Positions 57,801 to 64,000 of a stretch of DNA of 64,000 nucleotides are shown here, in pieces. The DNA comes from Phellopilus nigrolimitatus (lineage: Eukaryota; Basidiomycota; Agaricomycetes; Hymenochaetales; Hymenochaetaceae), in contig JAJOHG010000080.1 in the NCBI GenBank assembly GCA_021029095.1, positions 57,559 through 121,558 of the forward strand, given 5' to 3'. The translations under genes were made by a program, and so were the position numbers. The notes under the pieces were generated by a model, which did not search any database, was not told the DNA's origin, and was given only the letters and a program-made list of their open reading frames with translations. Position 1 is the first letter of the stretch; each line of letters begins with the position of its first letter.

Positions 57801-59246
57801 TCTGTCACACGTTTTCACGAGAATCAACTACGATCATGAGGCGCGGGTGCGCTGCTCATCCGGGACCACGCGTACGCGCGGGCTTGACCCTCGAGGGGTG
57901 TTTTCAACCTGAGCCTAGAGTCAGCGGCATTGTGAAGAGAATGGCTTTCTAGAAACAAATTCGAAGCGATCCATGAACCAGAGATTATATTGGTTATTAA
58001 TGAAACCGATGATGTGATGTAGTTAAAATAACAGCTAAGGAACGTGGTGAAAGAGCAGATATATCTGCTAAAGGAACCGAAAGGAAGTATGTAGCTGCGG
58101 TCGCGACAGAAATAGCGTGTCTGCGCAGAAGCGCCCCGTAATTCTTTCGGTGATGTTCGACAGAGCAATGGGTAGCAAATTGCGCTGTTGCTCAGCAAGG
58201 TACCGAACAGCGAATTAGCCTTTCCGTCTGCTTCTACTGGACTCGCTTGAGAGTTTTGAGAGTTAAGTACGCAACATCATTTCCATGCGCCGCACGACGT
58301 ACATGTACTTATTTGACCATTTCGCTCAACATTAGTGACTTTGCTACCGGAACTCGAGGGACACGAGGGACATCATGGCTGCAAGGATCCGAACATCCAG
58401 ATTCCTGAAATAAGCTCATAAACGTCTGGACGATATAGGAGTATTTCGGAATTTGAGCACGTGAAATATGTCGGAAGGGATTGAGCAGTGCGATCAAGCT
58501 TGATTCATGTCTCTCCTTTTGGGATTCGGCACAACTGTGCTAGCATATTTCGATGAAAAGGAAGTATCGTGTCCACGCTATCAGAGGTACTTTCCATCCA
58601 ATACCCAGGAAGGACTGTCTGAACCGGATCGAAAGCGATCTTGTATCCGGCCTATGTAGGAGACTGCCGAGAGCCGACGTCCCACGGATCTACGTTGTTA
58701 TTGGTTTCCGAAACCGACTGACCTTCCGGAATGATGTCTTTTCCCTGTTTGACGTCGAGCGCGTCGACGCAGTCATGAAAGCATCCTCGAAGAAAAGTCC
58801 AAGAATTATCTCGATGCCGTCTGAAATTTTAACAACAGCATCAGCGTCGCCACTCTTTGCTCAAATTTGCATCTTTAAGAAACCAATCATAAGTATTTCA
58901 TGGACGATAAAATATAAGAACCCAAAAAGAGTCAATGCCGGTACGGACTCCTAAACTATCCTTGTCTGCCATCTTGGCATAGATGTCGATTAGCAGCTAC
59001 AGATTGAAATGTCGGTTACAACTTGTAAATTCCAGTAGCGAGCTTGATTCAATCGCAAAGGTGCGCTTATGTCACCATGCCATTGGAAAGAGGGGTGAGA
59101 ATGGCGCGGCGCGACTTCTTTCTCTAAATTTGAGGGGACTTGATTAGATAGGTGCATTACATAATATAGCGGCAGAAGCCGGAAGTCGGCCGTCGTTTGT
59201 GGTCACTCGACGCTGTTGGCGACGACGACGACGACAAACTTCCTCC
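54876..59246. other. 4.4 kb without a recognised gene
   Basis: Only chance-like open frames. The longest candidates are 56840-57259 (+), 57689-57952 (+) and 58553-58954 (+, 133 codons beginning MKRKYRVHAIRGTFHPIPRK). None has a motif, splice support or paralogue. A protein-like piece near 56165-56275 (+) reads YIILNILNAVYVVCAWRIFH then SYLTRRPRL, which could be a relic of a membrane protein. Near 57.7 kb an acceptor TCCTGCAG precedes CPFDSHGDDIYDLLRFNPRR. Confidence 0.35.
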
Positions 59247-62200
59247 ATGCCACTCAGCGACCAGAGTACACCGTCGCTGACGCCATCACCATCACGCTCG
59301 CCATCTCCGACACCCCCTGTTCAGCCTGACCACTTCTATTCGCCCGACGGCGACGCACAACCATCAGCACCCTCGCCCGACTCTACGGGACGTTCATGGT
59401 TGAGCCCGGATGACGACCCACTTGCGACGAAGGGCATCCCCGTCTTCAAGCCTACCATGGCTGAGTTTGCCGACTTCGAAGGATACATGACACGCGTCGA
59501 GTGCTGGGGCATGCGTAGCGGCATCGTGAAAATCATTCCGCCAAAGGAATGGTCCGATGCACTGCCCTCCGTGCGTCCTCAACTCGCCGACGTACGCATC
59601 AAGTCTCCCATTGAGCAGCACATGCTTGGACGCTCGGGCCTATACCGTCAGCAGAATATTGAGAAGCGCAAGGCGATCAGCTTGCGGGAGTGGGCCGAAA
59701 TATGCGCCAAGGATGAGTTCCGCGCGCCCGCCATCGACGAGGTCGGGCTCAAGGCTGCAGGAGAGCATGTGACAAGGACATTGAGGAGAAGCAAGCGCGG
59801 CGCAGGCGCTGAGGAGACGGAGGTGGAGGTGGAAGTGGAGGGGGTTGTGGTGAGGGAAGAGGGGGAGGATGAATCGAGTCTTGTGGCTGAGCACGACCAC
59901 TCGGAGGTTGTACCAGATGCAGATACGCCGCTTCCTACGCCAGCGTAGACGCTGATGCCGACATCGACGAGCCTGAAGATCCCGCGCCCGCTCCGCGCAA
60001 GCGACGCGTGCAGACGCGAGCTGACCGTGAGGCAGCTTTGTCGAAGCGCGCCGAGCTCGACAAGGCATTCCTTGAGACGTTCGACGCAGCCGGACACTGG
60101 CTCCCGCGCAACACTTCCGCTGCCGACTATACTCCTGCATTCTGTGCAACCCTTGAACGACGATACTGGCGCAATTGTGGGCTGGGGAAGCCACCATGGT
60201 ATGGCGCCGACACAGCTGGTTCACTATTCACTGAGGAGACGACCGCGTGGAACGTCGGAGGCCTGCCGTCGGCATTGTCTCGTCTTTTACCCGCCAGCGC
60301 AAACGGACTTCCTGGTGTCAACACCCCATATCTGTACTTCGGGATGTGGCGCGCGACGTTCGCCTGGCACGTCGAGGATATGGATTTATTCTCGATCAAT
60401 TACATTCACTTCGGTGCGCCCAAGTTCTGGTATGCAATCCCGCAGGCCCGCTCCGTCCAACTCGAAAACACTCTCCGAAGTTTCTTTCCGCGAGACGTCG
60501 CGCAGTGCCGCCAGTTTCTGCGACACAAGTCCTTCCTGGCGAGTCCGACGCTCCTTGCGCAGTCGTCATGCAAACCTAACAAGCTCGTCCAACACGCGGG
60601 CGAGTTTGTCATTACCTTTCCCCGCGGATACCACGCTGGTTTCAACCTTGGTTTGAACTGCGCGGAGAGCGTCAACTTCGCCTTGGATAGCTGGTTAGAT
60701 ATTGGCCGAAAGGCGCAGGTGTGCGGCTGTATCGGGGACAGGTGCGTGATAAATATGCTAACGATATTCTTATCTTGACCGAGGCTTAGTGTACGCATCG
60801 ACGTGGACACACTTCTGCGCGAACGCGAGGAAGAAGCGTCGAAACCGCCGTCAAAGCCCCGTTCGAGAAAACTAAAGTGCGACGCCGACGCGAAACCTAA
60901 GTCATCACGGAAGCGCAAGTCCGACGGCGCGGGCCCTTCCAAGGCAAAGAAGATCAAGATCAAAGCCGAACCCCCGGCTGATGGCGAGGATCCGTCTGCC
61001 ATCAGGCAGAAGATCACGCTCAAGGTTCCGAAGGATCTTGGCCCGTTCCCTTGCTGCCTTTGCGTGTCGCGAGACTTAGTTGGCCTACTCCGCGTGCATG
61101 ACCCGCCTAGCGCGCGGGCGAACTGCCAAAACTACCAACCGAAGGATATGAGTGGGCACGAAGCATGGCGTGCGCACGAGAGTTGCGCAATGATCGTACC
61201 GGAGACGTGGGTCGACGAAATCGCGGTGCAGGAACAGGAAGAAATAGGACAGGCAGTGGAAAGGATGGAGAAGGTGGTATTTGGCGTGGACGCGATTGTG
61301 AAGGACCGTTGGGCTCTGGTAAGCTCCTCGCTATCTCCGCCCTCCGCGGTTTGCGCCATTCACTAACTTCTACATTCATGACTTGACTGGAATAGAAGTG
61401 CACAGCTTGCCAGAAGAGCCGCGCAAAGTCGCATGGCGCGCCGATCCAGTGCACGAAGGGCAAGTGTCCGAAGGCGTTTCACGTCTCATGCGCTCGCGAC
61501 GGCGGCGTCGAGGCGCGCATACACTTCGCTGAGGTGCGCACAGTTGAGAAGGAGGTCGTTCTTAACGAATTGCCAGCCTTGTCAGGCTCGGCTGTAAATG
61601 GCTTGCCGGACAGCATCGACGCGCAGGCTTCTTCTGGTTATAGCTTCAACATGGCGACTGTAGACCCGTCACTGCTTACTACTCCTGCTCCTGCTCCGTC
61701 TATTAAGATCGCACCGCCTGAACCGTTCGTTGCCACCTCTCCTATTCAACTAGAGACAGCGTTCGAGCCGAACGTCATCAAGACGATTAAGAAGATCGAA
61801 TACGAGCTTCTTTGCACCCAGCATAACCCTGTACAGTATCTCTCTTGCTTTTGTCCTGTCCTGTATGCTGAATATAATCTGTTTAGGCCGTCGCTGCGAC
61901 GAAGCGTGCGAACAAGCTCGACCGGGTACGTATCGACCTGCTCGCGCTGCCATCAATGTCGCGTATCAAGCTGCGAGTCAGCGCGGGCGTATTTGAGGTC
62001 TCCCTCGTCGCTGTCAATGAGGAGCGCAGCACTGTCGAGGTCATATGGGACGACGGGATTAAGCGCGAGTTCAAGTGGAGCAGCCTCGTCTGGGGAAAGA
62101 TGGAGGGCCAGACGGTAGGCCAGAAGCCGACCATTGCGGCGCCACCGTACGAACGTAAGTGATCCAATTGATATCGACTGGTCCCAGTGGTCCTCCGTCT

Positions 62201-63050
62201 GACTTAAACTAGAACGATTGCACGCGACGAATGTCCAGATGCAGATTCCCAGGTACGAAACCCAGACGCCGGACGTCAAGGCTGCGCGCCAGCCATCCTT
62301 CTCCGCCGGGCCCAGTGGTGCTGTCTCGCAGCCCGCCCAGACGTATGCACCGTACGTTGCATACAGCAGCGGCCAGTACCCATATGGCACGGGAACATAT
62401 TCGTACTATTCCCACCCGTCCGTTCAGCCTGGTACCGGCGGCTCGACTGTTCCTTACACACCCATGCTGCCACAGCATATGACTGGAGCGATGCCGTACA
62501 GCGGACAGCCGCCCTATCCATACTTCGGCTATCCGGCCACCGTTGGCCCACCTCCAGGAGCTTATGTTCCTCCGGGAGCGCCTCCGGCTCCTGCAGCGCA
62601 GCGCATTGCGCCGACTTACTCAATGTTCAGCGTGTCGGGTGCGAAGCCGCGCTCGTCACCGTTCTCACAGGCGTTCCAACAAACGCTCGCTTCCTCTGTT
62701 GCGTCTCTCCCACCAAGGACGGCACTTCCTGACTCAGGCTCTCCTGCTCCGACTCCTTCCGAGCAGCGGCGGCGGCAGCGACCCGCGCAAGCTGACCAGG
62801 TCCCGGCCTTTACTCAACCATTGATTCCCCCGCCGACTCCAGACCCCACGCCAACTCAACAACCGCCGGAGACTGATACGGCACCCGTAGTTGGAGGTGC
62901 TCTACCACCGGATGTGATGCAGGCCGTCGAGAGCTTCAGGCGCTTTCGGCGCTGGAGCCCGCGCAACTTCAGGAGGTCCTCAATGCGCGTCCCGCACTCC
63001 GCGAGGCCGTCAAGCTCCTACTCGCACATCAGCCGTTTCAATCTATTTGA
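59247..63050 (+). CDS. KDM4/Rph1-like JmjN-JmjC histone demethylase with ePHD
   Basis: Exon segments 59247-59945, 59946-60741, 60790-61318, 61396-61830, 61887-62154 and 62213-63050. Domains in order: JmjN (GIPVFKPTMAEFADFEGYMT, GIVKIIPPKEW); JmjC with FGMWRATFAWHVEDMDLFSI, INYIHFGAPKFWYAIP and PRGYHAGFNLGLNCAESVNF, giving the iron ligands H-x-E and H; cysteines/histidine FFPRDVAQCRQFLRH and CGCIGD, as in the KDM4 zinc site; extended PHD (PFPCCLCVSRDLVGLL, CQNYQPKDMSGHEAW, KCTACQKSRAKSHGAPIQCT, CPKAFHVSCARDGG); a Tudor-like IKLRVSAGVFEVSLVAVNEE; and a proline-rich tail. KDM4 enzymes remove methyl groups from H3K9/K36 using 2-oxoglutarate and iron in the nucleus. Two frame breaks appear, near 59945 and near 62942 (see findings); the end at 63050 assumes the second frame. 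Start is the first ATG of the open frame. Confidence 0.88.
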
Positions 63051-64000
63051 AGGCTTCCTGCTGGTCTGTTCTCTGGTGTTGGAGGCCGTCTCAAATCTCA
63101 TTGTCTATTCTTATTTCTTCGCTGCATTTCCTCTTACTTCACCTGTCCATTGCTTATAACCTAGTAGCGCTCGGTGTCTCAATTCTGTTACATGATTCCA
63201 TCTCAACCTACTCATAGCACCGCTCATTTCTTCTTTACCGTTCTGCCTTTAGGTACGGAGAGCGGCGACGACAACTAGGACTGTGTAAATATAATGGATC
63301 GGTTGTAATACGTTATTTTTTCTACTCTCCCTGTCGGGTAATCGGCATTGGCGGAAGCCGGGTACTTCGCTCCCTCTGAACGAAGCGCTATGTCGAAATA
63401 CCGGAAAAGTACTTAGATTGGAACGTCCACGCGCCATCTGCATTAAATTCTAGTTATCTGCTCAGAAAAGGCCGGTCAGACGATAGCCTGGTCGATAGGA
63501 ACTGCCCATTGAGCCCCTTCAAAAACGTCACAAAGTAAACGGGTATTGTCTGTTGCTTGCGAGAGCTAAGGATAATAAAGTACGGTCATTCCGGGCTTCA
63601 CAGGCTAATACTAATAATTAAAGATAGGCCAAATAAAAATAGTCGGCATCCATCCTTTCTGAAGCATTTCATCTCAGACCAAACTCCGAACGAAGTACTT
63701 ATATCCAGCTGTTTTCTAGACGCCGGCCGACTAGTCACTGAATCTTATCTTCGTATCTGTTTTGAGATACTGGGATGGATAAATTCTCGAATATTCCATT
63801 CGACGTCTTCTCTGACATTTGAAGTTGACGGATGTCGAGAGCCTTTTCGCAGTGAGCCAAGTGTGTCAGCCTTTTTTTCGGTAGCATCTCTCGCTTCTGA
63901 TCTCCATCTTCCGTCAGTGCAACCGTCGTTTCAGAGAGTGGGCAGGTACACCTCTCATTTGGAAAGAAGTAATACGGCGCATGCAAGAGCGAGGGATCCA
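63051..64000. other. 3' flank, no gene recognised
   Basis: Should hold the 3' end of the demethylase transcript. Short open frames on the minus strand (63249-63443, 63735-63986) have no motif; a gene entering from beyond the window end cannot be excluded. Confidence 0.4.

Noticed and set aside
59640..60224. 194-codon frame antisense to the demethylase
   Set aside because: Shadow of a clearly conserved JmjC coding region.

Overview
The window reads as nuclear DNA of a filamentous basidiomycete, most likely a mushroom-forming agaricomycete. Genes are densely intronated with introns of about 45-75 bp (GT..AG), exons are GC-rich, and several families are typical of such fungi: a DUF6533-type membrane protein, a cAMP-receptor-like GPCR, small beta-trefoil proteins and short secreted cysteine-rich peptides. 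No bacterial operon, CRISPR or phage feature is present. Family names come from recognising protein motifs by eye; no database search was run.

Region 1 (1-9.1 kb): three diverged direct copies of a roughly 3 kb repeat, with no recognisable gene. Region 2 (9.1-22.9 kb): a mosaic of inverted duplications around two beta-trefoil genes (11.3 kb +, 18.6-19.4 kb -), a complete Rho1-like GTPase gene (15.5-16.4 kb -) and a single-exon gene for a protein built from three diverged repeats (16.7-18.2 kb +). Region 3 (22.9-28.5 kb): a tandem array of five three-exon genes for secreted peptides of about 80 residues with a mirror-symmetric cysteine pattern; four of the five have a CACGTG site about 485-520 bp upstream. 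This is the most interesting part of the window.

Region 4 (28.5-47.1 kb): an ABM-like small protein with a perfect bZIP-type palindrome upstream, an unknown 141-residue protein, two tandem histidine-phosphatase paralogues (-), an ASCC1/AKAP7-like 2H phosphoesterase (+), a third beta-trefoil copy carrying a frameshift (-), an APN1-type AP endonuclease with an inferred 8-nt exon (+) and a DUF6533 membrane protein (+). Region 5 (48-64 kb): a seven-transmembrane receptor with a very long cytoplasmic tail, an uncharacterised gene, about 4.4 kb without a convincing gene, and a KDM4/Rph1-like JmjN-JmjC-ePHD histone demethylase gene that shows two apparent reading-frame breaks.

The conserved genes (RHO1, APN1, ASCC1-like, KDM4-like, GPCR) are unrelated housekeeping and signalling loci and do not form one pathway. 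The left half looks like fast-evolving accessory sequence dominated by local duplication, where the peptide and beta-trefoil families are expanding and decaying.
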